Made by a program: the position numbers and the translations under genes. Below the pieces are notes generated by a model that did no database searches, was not told the origin of the DNA, and saw nothing but the letters and a program-made list of their open reading frames with translations. DNA of 64,000 nt from CBDDCQ01 sp965226285 (GTDB lineage: Bacteria > Bacteroidota > Bacteroidia > Flavobacteriales > Ichthyobacteriaceae). Positions 24,955 through 35,400 of the stretch are shown one piece after another. The stretch is taken from positions 496,001 to 560,000 of the forward strand of contig CBDDCQ010000005.1 of NCBI GenBank assembly GCA_965226285.1, written 5' to 3'. How positions within the stretch are numbered: position 1 is the first letter of the stretch; the number at the start of each line of letters is the position of its first letter.

Positions 24955-27900
24955 ATGAATAGACAGCTAAGATATTTTACTAATTTATTAATATTGATGT
25001 GGTTTAGTACATCCATGATTCATTGTAAAAAGGCACCCCCTCCTGCCCCTTTTCTTACTTATGTGGAGCAAACCATTTCTTTTTCTAGTGTTACAGGATT
25101 CTCAAAAACGTTGTCAATGGCTAAGATACTGGCAGGGGTTCAAGGCTCTGGAAAAGAGGGCTATACGATAAAGTCTATTTCGCTGGTGAGTACAACGGCT
25201 TCAGCAACGGTTTCGGGCACTCGATTAACCTTTACCAAACCAGGGCTCATCGTTTTTCACCTCGTTTTAAAACACGATAGCTGGGGAGATGTTACCATTA
25301 AAAATTGTAAAATCATCATTAGTAAGGACGCAGCCGCTACTTTGACTTTTAACAGGGTGTCTAAGGCTTTCAGTGGTGGTAGTTTTACCCCGTCGGAGAT
25401 CTTAGCAGGTGTAGCAGGAACGAAGTTGGGTTATACCCTCAAAGAGATAAAAGCCTTAGCTCCGTCAGGCGTTGCAAACGTAACAGGCACCAAACCTAAG
25501 TTGTCATTAACCATGACCAAGATAGGTAGTTTTACGGCTACCATCGTTTTAGAACATTCCACGAAAGGTGATGTTACCATTACAGGTGCGGAGTTTAAGA
25601 TTAGTGCCTCTGCTGGGGAGTCTTTGACTTTTGGCAAACTTACCAAAGTTTATAGTAGTGGTGGTCTCTTTACCACAGAAGAGATTTTAGGAAAGGTAGG
25701 AGGTAAAAAGGCTGGATATACTCTGAGAGAGATTAGTTCTTTAAACCCAATAGGTATTGCAAGCGTAACAGGTAGAAAACCAAATTTGTATTTAAGCCAT
25801 GCTAAGGCGGGTAATTTTACGGCTACTTTGGTATTAGAGCATGCTACCAAAGGCGATTCTACAATAGATAACGCATCCTTTGAGGTTACGAAGGCATCTG
25901 CTCCTAAGTTAACATGGACAAAACAAAGTAAGCCTTATCGTTCAGGTGGTGAGATAAGCAATGCTGATCTATTAGCGGGTTTGAATGGTACCAGTGCTGC
26001 CAAAACAGGCTATACCATTAAATCAGTAATCATTACGAATAAAAACGGTACGGGTGCAAGGGTTTCAGGCATGGGCACTTCAGCTAAGATCGTTGGTTAT
26101 ACCCAGGCGGGCATCTTGACCTTGACGCTTGTATTTCAGCACCCCGCCAAAATGGATGTTACCCTTACAGGCAAGAAGTTTGAGATTACGAAGGCATCTG
26201 CCTCTGGTTTAACATGGACGAAACAAAGTAAGCCTTATGGTTCAGGTGGTGAGATAAGCAACGCTGATCTATTAGCGGGTCTTACGGGTAGTAGTGCTGA
26301 CAAAACAGGCTACACCATTAAATCGGTAATCATTACGAATAAAAACGGTACAGGTGCAAGGGTTTCAGGCAGGGGCACTTCAGCTAAGATCGTCGGTTAT
26401 ACCAAGGTGGGCATCTTGACCTTGACGATTGTATTTCAGCACACCTCCAAATCTGATGTTACCCTTACAGGCAAGGAGTTTGAGATTACGAAGGGCAGAG
26501 CAGAAAGTTTAACTTGGACAAAACAAACGAAGGCTTACAGCAGTGGCGGAGAGATTACCCATGCGCAGCTGTTAGCAGGGGTACAGGGAAGTAAAACAGG
26601 TTACACCATTAAAACCGTTACTATTGGCAGTGCAGGCGGTACGGGTGCTACCGTTTCAGGAAGCGGTACTTCAACTAAAATTAGCGGTTATCACAAATTA
26701 GGAACTTTGACCTTAACGATTGTTTTAGAACACGCCACCAAAGCAGATGTTACCCTTACAGGCAAAGAGTTTGAGATTACGAAGGCAAGAGCAGAAAGTT
26801 TGACCTTTAGCAAGCGTGCCAAGTCTTTTAGCATGGGGAGTTTTAGCACTTCGGAGATATTAGCAGGGGTAGCGGGTACTAAAGACGGTTATACGCTCAA
26901 GGAGATACAAAACCTAAGTCCCTCAGGCTTTGCTCGCGTTAACGGTACAAAACCCAACCTTAGTTTGGAGATGATCAAGTTAGGTAGCTTTACGGCTACG
27001 ATTATATTGGAAAACCCCAACAAAGCAGATGCCGTGATAACTGGTGCGACTTTTGAGATGAAAAATACTTGGAAAAAGAGCTTTGGGGGGAGTAAAATTG
27101 ATAAAGCCCGATCTATTGTACAAACGTCTGATGGGGGCTTTGCGGTATTGGGAAATACATTTAGCAAAGGCGCAGGGGATAATGATTTCTGGTTACTGAG
27201 GTTAGACGCTTTGGGTAGTGTTGTTTGGGAGAAGACCTTTGGGGGGAGTAGTACGGAGCTGGGCTATGAACTGGTGCAAACTTCTGACGGGGGGTTTGCC
27301 TTAGTGGGAGGTACAGCAAGCAAAGGTGCAGGGGGTGCTGATTTCTGGGTACTGAAGTTAGACGCTTCAGGTAATACGGTTTGGGATAAGACCTTTGGGC
27401 AGATCAACACTGAGGTAGCCCATTCCATAGTGCAAACGTCTGACGGGGGCTTTGCGGTAGCGGGAACTATAAACAAAGGCGGAGGGAATACTGATTTCTG
27501 GGTACTCAAGCTAAACGCTACGGGTAATAAGACTTGGGAAAAGACCTTTGGGGGGAGTAACACTGAGATAGCCCATTCCATAGTGCAAACGTCTGACGGG
27601 GGCTTTGCGGTAGCAGGACAAACAACGAGCAACAAAGGTAAAGTAGGGATTATTGATGTTTTGATACTCAAGCTAAACGCTTTGGGTGAGAAGACTTGGG
27701 AGAAGACCTTTGGGGGGAGTAATAGTGATGCAGCCCATTCCATAGTGCAAACGTCTGACGGGGGCTTTGCGGTAGCGGGAAAGAATAACAGCAAAAGTGC
27801 ATTGCTGAATGCTGATTTTTGGATATTCAAGCTAAACGCTTTGGGTACTATAGTTTGGGACAAGACCCTTGGGGAGCGTTACTCTGATGAAGCCTATTCC

Positions 27901-28011
27901 ATCGTGCAAACGTCTGACGGGGGCTTTGCCGTAGCAGGATATAAAGCATTAGCCGGTGCAAAGGATAATAATTTCTTGGTATTCAAGTTGGATAGGAATG
28001 GAGATCTTTAG
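24955..28011 (+). CDS. Large modular lipoprotein A, seven repeats plus propeller-like end
   Basis: 1018 residues. Signal peptide with a probable lipid Cys at 24 (STSMIHC|KKAPP). Residues about 30-700 form seven modules of 80-100 residues, each with the pattern LT(F/W)..(Q/R).K.YSSGG, E(I/L)LAGV.G.K.GYT(L/I)K, G....SL/KI..., T.VLEH.TK.DVT(I/L)TG..FEITK. These look like secreted beta-sandwich domains of an unknown family. From about 703 to the end are six repeats of about 52 residues, W(E/D)KTFGG...AHSIVQTSDGGFAVAG...DFW(V/I)LKLNA.G, probably a six-bladed propeller. Surface exposure is likely, function unknown. The gene is much richer in G+C than its neighbours. Its paralogue lies 411 bases downstream. 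Confidence 0.85.
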   Translation: MNRQLRYFTNLLILMWFSTSMIHCKKAPPPAPFLTYVEQTISFSSVTGFSKTLSMAKILAGVQGSGKEGYTIKSISLVSTTASATVSGTRLTFTKPGLIVFHLVLKHDSWGDVTIKNCKIIISKDAAATLTFNRVSKAFSGGSFTPSEILAGVAGTKLGYTLKEIKALAPSGVANVTGTKPKLSLTMTKIGSFTATIVLEHSTKGDVTITGAEFKISASAGESLTFGKLTKVYSSGGLFTTEEILGKVGGKKAGYTLREISSLNPIGIASVTGRKPNLYLSHAKAGNFTATLVLEHATKGDSTIDNASFEVTKASAPKLTWTKQSKPYRSGGEISNADLLAGLNGTSAAKTGYTIKSVIITNKNGTGARVSGMGTSAKIVGYTQAGILTLTLVFQHPAKMDVTLTGKKFEITKASASGLTWTKQSKPYGSGGEISNADLLAGLTGSSADKTGYTIKSVIITNKNGTGARVSGRGTSAKIVGYTKVGILTLTIVFQHTSKSDVTLTGKEFEITKGRAESLTWTKQTKAYSSGGEITHAQLLAGVQGSKTGYTIKTVTIGSAGGTGATVSGSGTSTKISGYHKLGTLTLTIVLEHATKADVTLTGKEFEITKARAESLTFSKRAKSFSMGSFSTSEILAGVAGTKDGYTLKEIQNLSPSGFARVNGTKPNLSLEMIKLGSFTATIILENPNKADAVITGATFEMKNTWKKSFGGSKIDKARSIVQTSDGGFAVLGNTFSKGAGDNDFWLLRLDALGSVVWEKTFGGSSTELGYELVQTSDGGFALVGGTASKGAGGADFWVLKLDASGNTVWDKTFGQINTEVAHSIVQTSDGGFAVAGTINKGGGNTDFWVLKLNATGNKTWEKTFGGSNTEIAHSIVQTSDGGFAVAGQTTSNKGKVGIIDVLILKLNALGEKTWEKTFGGSNSDAAHSIVQTSDGGFAVAGKNNSKSALLNADFWIFKLNALGTIVWDKTLGERYSDEAYSIVQTSDGGFAVAGYKALAGAKDNNFLVFKLDRNGDL

Positions 28012-28422
28012 GTCATGGATAATGGTTTGTTTTTTAATTGCACTACGAGTTAAGATACGTATTTTTACAAACCCTTACACATCTTGAGAAAAGCAAATAG
28101 AAAACATAAGCAAGTTGCATGAGGCATATCCGTAAAGACAAAACATAAAAAAACAAAATGATAAGATTGTCAAAGAAATACAGGACAAAGAAAAGAGTTA
28201 AACTATTTGAAAACCACATCAAACATTTTATGAAGTTGACCTTTTTTGTTCATTAAAATTTTATTTTTAAATTTGCATCGTATTAAATTATTAGCAATAG
28301 ATCATAGTAGTTAGTATATTTATATATAATTTAAAATAACTTTAAACCCCTATGGTTTTTGTATTTGAATATATACATACTGAAAATTTAGTTTAAAAAT
28401 ACATATTAAAACCAAACAAATT
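28012..28422 (+). other. Intergenic stretch between the twin lipoproteins
   Basis: No gene recognised. Short broken frames around 28100-28240 are Lys/Arg-rich (RHIRKDKT in one frame) and could be decayed coding DNA, but no family is apparent. The last part carries the promoter for the second lipoprotein. Confidence 0.4.
28245..28275 (+). promoter_or_regulatory. Consensus Bacteroidota promoter for lipoprotein B
   Basis: TTTG (28245-28248), exactly 19 bases, then TAAATTTG (28268-28275): a full match to the -33 TTTG / -7 TAnnTTTG pattern. It implies a leader of about 140 bases before the ATG at 28423. Confidence 0.7.
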
Positions 28423-31278
28423 ATGAATAGACCTATGAGACATTTCGTTAGTTTACTATCATTGATACTATTTAGTACGTCAATGATTCATTGTAAAAAA
28501 GAATCTCCCCCCGCCCCTTTTCTTACTTATGCGGAGCAAACCATTTCTTTTTCTAGTGTTACAGGAGCTACCAAAACGTTGGCGATGACTAAGATACTGG
28601 CAGGGGTTGAAGGCTCAAAAGAGGGCTATACGATAAAGTCTATTACATTGGTGAGTAATAGTACAACGGCTTCAGCAACGGTTTCGGGCACTACCTTAAC
28701 CTTTACCAAACCAGGGCACATCGTTTTTCACCTCGTTTTAAAACACGATAGCTGGGGAGATGTTACGATTAAAAATTGTAAAATCATCATTAGTAAGGAT
28801 GCTCCTGCTACTTTGACTTTTAAAAGGGTCTCTAAAGCCTTTGTCAGCGGGGCTAGTTTTACCACATCGGAGATATTAGCAGGTGTAAGAGGAACGAAGT
28901 CGGGTTATACCCTCAAAGAGATAAAAACTATAGTTCCGTTAGACGTTGCAAACGTAACAGGCACGAAACCTAAGTTGTCATTAACCATGACCAAGATAGG
29001 CAGTTTTACAGCTACCATCGTTTTAGAACATTCCACGAAAGGTGATGCTACCATTAAAGGTGCGGAGTTTAAGATTAGTTCTTCTGCTGGGGAGCGTTTG
29101 ACTTTTGACAAACTTAGCGAAGTTTATAGTAGTGGCGGTCGCTTTACCACAGCAGAGATTTTAGGAAGCGTAGGAGGTACAAAGGCTGGTTATACTCTGA
29201 AAGAGATTAGTTCTTTAAACCCAATAGGTATTGCAAGCGTAACAGGTACGAAACCCAATTTGTCTTTAAGCCATGCTAAAGTGGGTAATTTTACGGCTAC
29301 TTTGGTGTTAGAGCATGCTACCAAAGGTGATTCGACAATCGATAACGCATCCTTTGAGATTACAAAGGCATCTGCTCCTATTTTAACATGGACGAAACAA
29401 AGTAAGCCTTATAGTAATAGAGGAGAGATCAGCAATGCAGAATTATTAGCGGGTCTGAATGGTACCAGTGCTGCCAAAACAGGCTATACCATTAAATCGG
29501 TAACCATTACGAATACAAACGGTACAGGTGCAAGGGTTTCAGGCAGGGGCACTTCGGCTAAGATAGTTGGTTATACCCAGGCGGGCATCTTGACCTTGAC
29601 GCTTGTATTTCAGCACCCCGCCAAATCTGATGTTACCCTTACAGGCAAGAAGTTTGAGATTACGAAGGCATCTGCCTCTGGTTTAACATGGACGAAACAA
29701 AGTAAGCCTTATGGTTCAGGTGGTGAGATAAGCAATGCTGATCTATTAGCGGGTCTTACGGGTAGTAGTGCTGCCAAAACAGGCTATACCATTAAATCAG
29801 TAACCATCAGTAGTGCAAACGGTACAGGTGCAAGGGTTTCAGGCAGGGGCACTTCAGCTAAGATAGTTGGTTATACCCAGGTGGGCATCTTGACCTTGAC
29901 GATTGTATTTCAGCACCCTGCCAAAGTGGATGTTACCCTTACAGGCAAAAAGTTTGAGATTACGAAGGCAAAAGCAGAAAGTTTAACTTGGAGCAAGCAA
30001 ACGAAGGCTTACAGCAGTGGCGGAGAAATTACCCATGCGCAGCTGTTAGCAGGGGTACAGGGAAGTAAAACAGGTTACACCATTAAAACCGTTACCATTG
30101 GCAGTGCAGGCGGTACGGGTGCTACCGTTTCAGGAAGCGGTACTTCAGCTAAGATCGTTGGTTATACCAAGGCGGGTACTTTGACCTTAACCATTGTTTT
30201 AGAACACGCCACCAAAGCAGATGTTACCCTTACAGGCAAGGAGTTTGAGATTACGAAGGCAAGAGCAGAAAGTTTAACCTTTAGCAAGCGTGTCAAGCCT
30301 TTTAGCATTGGGGGTAGTTTTAGCACTTCGGAGATACTAGCAGGGGTAGCAGGTACTAAAGATGGTTATACGCTCAAAGAGATAAAAACCCTAGTGCCTA
30401 CGGGTGTGACAAGTGTATCAGGCACGAAGCCCAATCTATCTTTAAGATTTATTAAACAGGGGGCTTTTATGGCTACGCTGGTGTTAGAGCATGCTACCAG
30501 AGCGGATGCCACCATTACAAATGCGCAGTTTGAAATTTATGTTCCATTTGGAGGCGGTGTTTGGCAAAAAAGCGATAGTGGTGATGGTAAAACTTATAAC
30601 ATTGTTACTTCTACTACTGGTAGAAAGTGGTTAGATAGGAATTTGGGGGCTGATGCTGTAGCTACTGCTTATAACCATACTGATTCTTATGGTGATTATT
30701 ACCAATTTGGTAGGAAACGTAATGGGCATGAAAAAAAGAACAGTACTACGGTTAAAGGTCAAATAGCCAATGAGGTAACTAGCGGTGGTAAATTTCAAGT
30801 AGCTAATCCCAATGGATTTTTAGCTGTAGTATCAGGTAATGGAGTTAACTGGTATAGTGGTAGTGGTGGAGCGCATAATGGTACCATAAGTGTAGGTAAT
30901 TTTTGGCTGGATGATCCTAGTAAGGGTTCTGCAGGTGCAGGCAATGGAGGGGTGAACAACCCTTGTCCTCGTGGTTTCAGGGTGCCTACTATAGAGGAGT
31001 GGCAAGCAGAGTGGCAAGAAATCAAGTCGTCTTGTAAAGGTGATAGGCGTATTTGTTGGGCAAATGCTGTGTTAAAAATCCCTACATCAGGCAATCGATA
31101 TTTCAAGAATGGTAAAGATACAATAATTCGTGACGCGACAAGTGTGAACTACTGGTCGAGTACGCCTGCCACTAAAGCACAAGCTAAAACTGTTTTAATC
31201 CACGATGGTGTCTCTAACGTAAATGATATGTATCTTCGTGATTCAGGGTACGGTGTGCGATGTATAAATGTCAAATAG
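28423..31278 (+). CDS. Large modular lipoprotein B, seven repeats plus FISUMP domain
   Basis: 951 residues and a paralogue of lipoprotein A. Near-identical signal peptide (STSMIHC|KKESPP) and the same seven modules in the same order to about residue 705. The C-terminus is different: GVWQKSDSGDGKTYNIVT, GRKWLDRNLGA, SYGDYYQFGR, NPCPRGFRVPTIEEW, SVNYWSSTP and GYGVRCINVK are the hallmarks of the FISUMP (Fibrobacter succinogenes major paralogous) domain, a secreted domain of the C-type-lectin-like class. Probably cell-surface. The ligand is unknown. The switch of C-terminal domain at the same module boundary as in A suggests domain exchange. Confidence 0.87.
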   Translation: MNRPMRHFVSLLSLILFSTSMIHCKKESPPAPFLTYAEQTISFSSVTGATKTLAMTKILAGVEGSKEGYTIKSITLVSNSTTASATVSGTTLTFTKPGHIVFHLVLKHDSWGDVTIKNCKIIISKDAPATLTFKRVSKAFVSGASFTTSEILAGVRGTKSGYTLKEIKTIVPLDVANVTGTKPKLSLTMTKIGSFTATIVLEHSTKGDATIKGAEFKISSSAGERLTFDKLSEVYSSGGRFTTAEILGSVGGTKAGYTLKEISSLNPIGIASVTGTKPNLSLSHAKVGNFTATLVLEHATKGDSTIDNASFEITKASAPILTWTKQSKPYSNRGEISNAELLAGLNGTSAAKTGYTIKSVTITNTNGTGARVSGRGTSAKIVGYTQAGILTLTLVFQHPAKSDVTLTGKKFEITKASASGLTWTKQSKPYGSGGEISNADLLAGLTGSSAAKTGYTIKSVTISSANGTGARVSGRGTSAKIVGYTQVGILTLTIVFQHPAKVDVTLTGKKFEITKAKAESLTWSKQTKAYSSGGEITHAQLLAGVQGSKTGYTIKTVTIGSAGGTGATVSGSGTSAKIVGYTKAGTLTLTIVLEHATKADVTLTGKEFEITKARAESLTFSKRVKPFSIGGSFSTSEILAGVAGTKDGYTLKEIKTLVPTGVTSVSGTKPNLSLRFIKQGAFMATLVLEHATRADATITNAQFEIYVPFGGGVWQKSDSGDGKTYNIVTSTTGRKWLDRNLGADAVATAYNHTDSYGDYYQFGRKRNGHEKKNSTTVKGQIANEVTSGGKFQVANPNGFLAVVSGNGVNWYSGSGGAHNGTISVGNFWLDDPSKGSAGAGNGGVNNPCPRGFRVPTIEEWQAEWQEIKSSCKGDRRICWANAVLKIPTSGNRYFKNGKDTIIRDATSVNYWSSTPATKAQAKTVLIHDGVSNVNDMYLRDSGYGVRCINVK

Positions 31279-31300
31279 TATTGAGGAACACAAAATTAAA

Positions 31301-31393
31301 ATGAATTTAAAAGCAATCGCCAAAAGTGTTTTTGATATTGAGGTAACCCATGAATTTGTAGAACAGACAAAAAAACTGATGCTGCATTTGTAA
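31301..31393 (+). CDS. Tiny ORF, possible gene scrap
   Basis: 30 codons, MNLKAIAKSVFDIEVTHEF then a stop soon after. The N-terminal AIAKSVFDIE vaguely resembles the start of KpsF/KdsD-type sugar-phosphate isomerases, but nothing of the rest of such a gene follows. It may be a remnant or a chance ORF. Confidence 0.25.
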   Translation: MNLKAIAKSVFDIEVTHEFVEQTKKLMLHL

Positions 31394-31416
31394 TTTGTAA
31401 TCATCTTAATGCTTCA

Positions 31417-32478
31417 TTATAAAACCTTTATATTAAAAAAATTCTTGCAAAGATAAGGTCGTATAACTTTTTGTGCATGATAAGTATTGGTAATAGGAAC
31501 AGATATATTTTTCAATACCTCATGCTTTGTGGTTATAAATTCAATATCGAAGTAACCATAGCCTATAGGTCGATTATTTTTAATCCATATAAAGGTTTGT
31601 TCACCTATTTTTCTTCCTTTGCTTAGTAGTAGCATATTGTCATATGGAAATTTGATATGAACTTTTTTTTGTTTTCTTTGTCTATTGTATTTGGGTTTAC
31701 TTTTTATAATTTCTTCTGATACTTTAATCTGACTGATAACTGGATTTCCTGTAATATGATAAGATATATGGTGCGTTTCTTTTTGTATATTTTGGCGTTT
31801 TATGGAATAATTTAAAAATATTTTATAAAGTTCTCGGTGTATATTGTAAGATTGTCCTATATATATGGTATCTCCACCTTTATTGTGTATGTAGAATATT
31901 CCTTCTACTGTAGGTATATCATCTAATATTTTAGTGATTCGTTCTCTTTTTGATTTTATACTCTTTGATATGATATCTTTTCCAAGATCCTTTTCTAAAA
32001 GGAGTTCAAATAGGCTTACAACAGCTTTAGCATCTCCATAAGCTCTGTGCTTATCAGTGATAATAATTCCTAGTGACTTACTCAGTTTTTCGAGTTTATA
32101 AGAAGGTTGTTTTGATAGCAGTTTTTTACTGAGTTCTATAGTACATAGAATATCCCTTACATATTTGTATCCCAATCGGTTAAACTCTAAGCATAACATT
32201 CTGTAATCAAAATTTGCATTGTGGGTTACTAATATGCAATCTTGTGTAAGTTGTATAATTCGTTTGGCTATTTCTTGGAATTTTGGAGCTCTGCGTATCA
32301 TTTTATAAGTAATTCCTGTGAGATTTATCACAAAATTTTGTATGGGGATATCTGTATTTACTAGGCTACTAAATTGATCTATTACGTGTTTGCCATTGTG
32401 CTTATATAGAGCAATTTCTATAATTCCCTCTTCGTTATACTTACCTCCTGTAGTTTCTATATCAACTATACAATACAT
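31417..32478 (-). CDS. DEDDh exonuclease fused to GIY-YIG domain
   Basis: 353 residues. The N-terminal DnaQ-like 3'-5' exonuclease has motifs CIVDIETTGG (Exo I), VTHNANFDYRMLCLEF (Exo II) and HRAYGDAKAVVSLFE (Exo III, DEDDh His). A GIY-YIG-like domain follows at about 195-280 (GIFYIHNKGGDTIYIGQS ... EIIKSKPKYN), as in UvrC and the E. coli Cho protein. Bacteroidota carry this exonuclease-UvrC-like fusion; a role in DNA repair is likely but unproven. It is the last gene of the efflux operon, 8 bases after the RND gene. Confidence 0.85.
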   Translation of the reverse strand: MYCIVDIETTGGKYNEEGIIEIALYKHNGKHVIDQFSSLVNTDIPIQNFVINLTGITYKMIRRAPKFQEIAKRIIQLTQDCILVTHNANFDYRMLCLEFNRLGYKYVRDILCTIELSKKLLSKQPSYKLEKLSKSLGIIITDKHRAYGDAKAVVSLFELLLEKDLGKDIISKSIKSKRERITKILDDIPTVEGIFYIHNKGGDTIYIGQSYNIHRELYKIFLNYSIKRQNIQKETHHISYHITGNPVISQIKVSEEIIKSKPKYNRQRKQKKVHIKFPYDNMLLLSKGRKIGEQTFIWIKNNRPIGYGYFDIEFITTKHEVLKNISVPITNTYHAQKVIRPYLCKNFFNIKVL

Positions 32479-32486
32479 GTATGGGT

Positions 32487-35400
32487 TTATTTTTTTAGTT
32501 TGAAACTATACAGTAGATAGTACATTACGGGTACAATGACTAAGGTAAGGAAAGTAGCAAATGTAAGACCAAAAATTACCGTCCAAGATAATGGTCCCCA
32601 AAAAGCAACACTTTCACCGCCAAAGTACATTTGTGGATTAAACTTAGTAAGTAAACTCATAAAATTGATATTCATACCTAAAGCTAAAGGCATAAGCCCT
32701 AGAATAGTAGTAATAGCCGTAAGTAATACAGGTCTTAGTCTAGTTTTACCTCCCTGTACGATACATTCATATACCATTTGCTTGGTGAGTTTTTCTCCAT
32801 CTTTTAAACGTTCATTTTTGTTTTGGATAATTAATTTAGTATAATCTATGAGTACAATAGCATTGTTTACTACTACACCGGCTAACGAGATGATACCTAT
32901 CATAGTCATAATGATAATAAAATCCATTTGGAATATAACTAATCCCAAAAATACACCTATCAGACTCAATATTACAGAACATATAATGATAAAGGGTACA
33001 GCCACTGAATTGAATTGAGATACTATAATAATAAATATCAAAAATACAGCTATTACTAGAGCTTTACTGAGGAATTTCATTTCAGTAGCTTGTTCTTCTT
33101 GTTCTCCTGTAAAACCCACATTCACATCTTTTGGAATGTTTAAATTTTTTAAGATAGGTTTTATCTGATTTACTATTTGATTGGCATTATAGCCTTCTAC
33201 TACATTGGAGTATATGTTGATGACGCGCTTAAGATCTTTTCTCTTGATCTTATTGATAGACCAAGTATGTTTTATATTTGCTATAGCTGATAGAGGTGTC
33301 TGCAAATCTTTATTGTCTTTTTTATGTGAGATGAGAATATTTGACAGTACATTTTCATCTTTTCGGTCTCTTTGTTTATAGCGGATATTTATAGGGTAAG
33401 TATCTTCACCTTGTTTGAATCGAGATATTTCACTACCGTATATAGCTGTACGTAATAGGCTGCCTACTTTCGAGGTAGAAATGTTTAATTTATTAGCTTT
33501 ATCTCTGTCTAGTTGTACTGTAATTTGTGGGTTAGATTTATCTACATCTAATTGTAATTTTTCTATGCCAGTAATATTGCTTTGCTCTATGGCTTTCTTT
33601 ATGTTGTCTGCTACATTAAATAGTTTATCGTAGTTTTCACCATTTATTTCTATATTTATGGGATATCCTGTAGGGGGTCCTACTCTATTTTTTTTCACTG
33701 TAATTTTGGCACCTGCTATTTGATTGATTTCACGGCGAATTTCGTTCATTACTTCTAAGGTATTGATACCTCTTTGCTTTTCAAATTTATAAAATGAAAT
33801 AGTGATTTTAGCTTTATTTGGACTGTCTCCCTTGTCCGTACCTTGGTCGGTATCTGAAGCCCCATTTCCTACTTGCGTGATTACAGATTGAACTAAAAAG
33901 TTCTTTTTTATAGAATCATTTTCATCTTGTACTTCGTATTTTTTGATGTATTTTAGTACTTTTTGTTCTATTTGGCTTGCTATATCTAACGTTACTTCTA
34001 TGTCAGTACCTGTAGGTTTTTCTATATATATGGTTACAGATTGAGGTTGATTTGTAGGAAAAAATAATACTTTGGGAGTAAATATACCAAATAGAGTCAG
34101 TGCAAAGAACAATAAACCTATGGTGCCAAAAAAGAATCTTTTAGCATTGTTCCCCTTTAGTGCAAAACAGAGTATATTAGAATATAGATTTTCTAATTTT
34201 GGAAAGAATTTAGTTTGTACAATTTTATTACCAGGTATAAATATCTTGTAATTGAGTATCACAAGAATTCCTATAAATATAGATAAATTACCTAATAATG
34301 ATAAGAAATTAAGACCTATGCTCCACCCTAAAAGAGAAATGATTGTACCTGAAACCGTAAATAAGACAAACTTTTTTCTTATATTCTTTTGATTTTGGTT
34401 TTGTTCTAATTTCATATACATACTTACAAGTACTGGAGTAATGACTAGGGCTACAAAAAGTGAAGAACCCAATACAATCATTAGAGTTATAGGTAAGTAT
34501 TTCATAAATTCACCCATAATACCCGGCCATATAGCAAGTGGCACAAAAGCAGCGAGGGTAGTGGCAGTAGAGGCTATTATAGGTAAAGCTACTTCGCCCA
34601 CTCCTTGTTTAGCAGCAACTATGATATTTTTACCTTCGCTTAACAATCTATAAATATTTTCTACTACTACGATGCCATTATCTACCAACATACCTAGTGC
34701 TAATACTAACGAGAACAACACCATAGAATTGAGTGTAACATTCATAATAGATAGTAAAATAAAAGATAAAAGCATAGATATAGGAATAGCAATTCCTACA
34801 AAAATAGCATTTCTAAGATTTAAAAATAGCATGAGCACTGCGATGACTAAAAGCATACCAAAGATGATACTATTTTCTAAATTCTTTATACTGGATTGGG
34901 TTTTATCAGAAGAGTCGTTAGTAATGAATATATTTAAGTTGCTGGGTAGGTATTCTTTTTGTGCAGTGTTTATGATTTGATTGATTTTTTCAGAAGCAAT
35001 GATTAAGTTTTCACCACTTTTTTTCATAATGTCGAGCATTACCACAGGGTTACCATAGGCTTTTGCATAACTTTTTCTTTCTTTTTGTTTAAACGCTACA
35101 TCTGCTATGTCACTTAGATAAAGAATATTATCGTTTTTATTTTGTATGATAATATTTTTAATTTGATTGATATTTTCAAATTCACCTATTACTCTTATAT
35201 TTTTGTTGATTTGGTCTAATGGTAATTTCCCTGCTGATAGCGTAAGATTTTCTTTGGTTATCATTTCTGTAATTTTACTAAATCCTATACCTACGTTTTC
35301 CATTTTATCTCTGTATAGGCTTATTTCTACCTCTTTTTCTTCTGTTCCTCTTAAATCTACAGAAGTAATTTCAGATAGGTTTTCTATTTTATCTTCTAAA

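Noticed and set aside
27264..27863. A 199-codon antisense frame in lipoprotein A
   Set aside because: Mirror image of the repeated propeller-like region, no start context and no domain.
30795..31106. Antisense frames over the FISUMP domain
   Set aside because: Proline/leucine-rich shadow of Gly-rich coding sequence.
31301..31393. Start of a kdsD/kpsF gene
   Set aside because: Only a weak N-terminal resemblance over about ten residues and no continuation, so listed only as a tiny ORF of low confidence.
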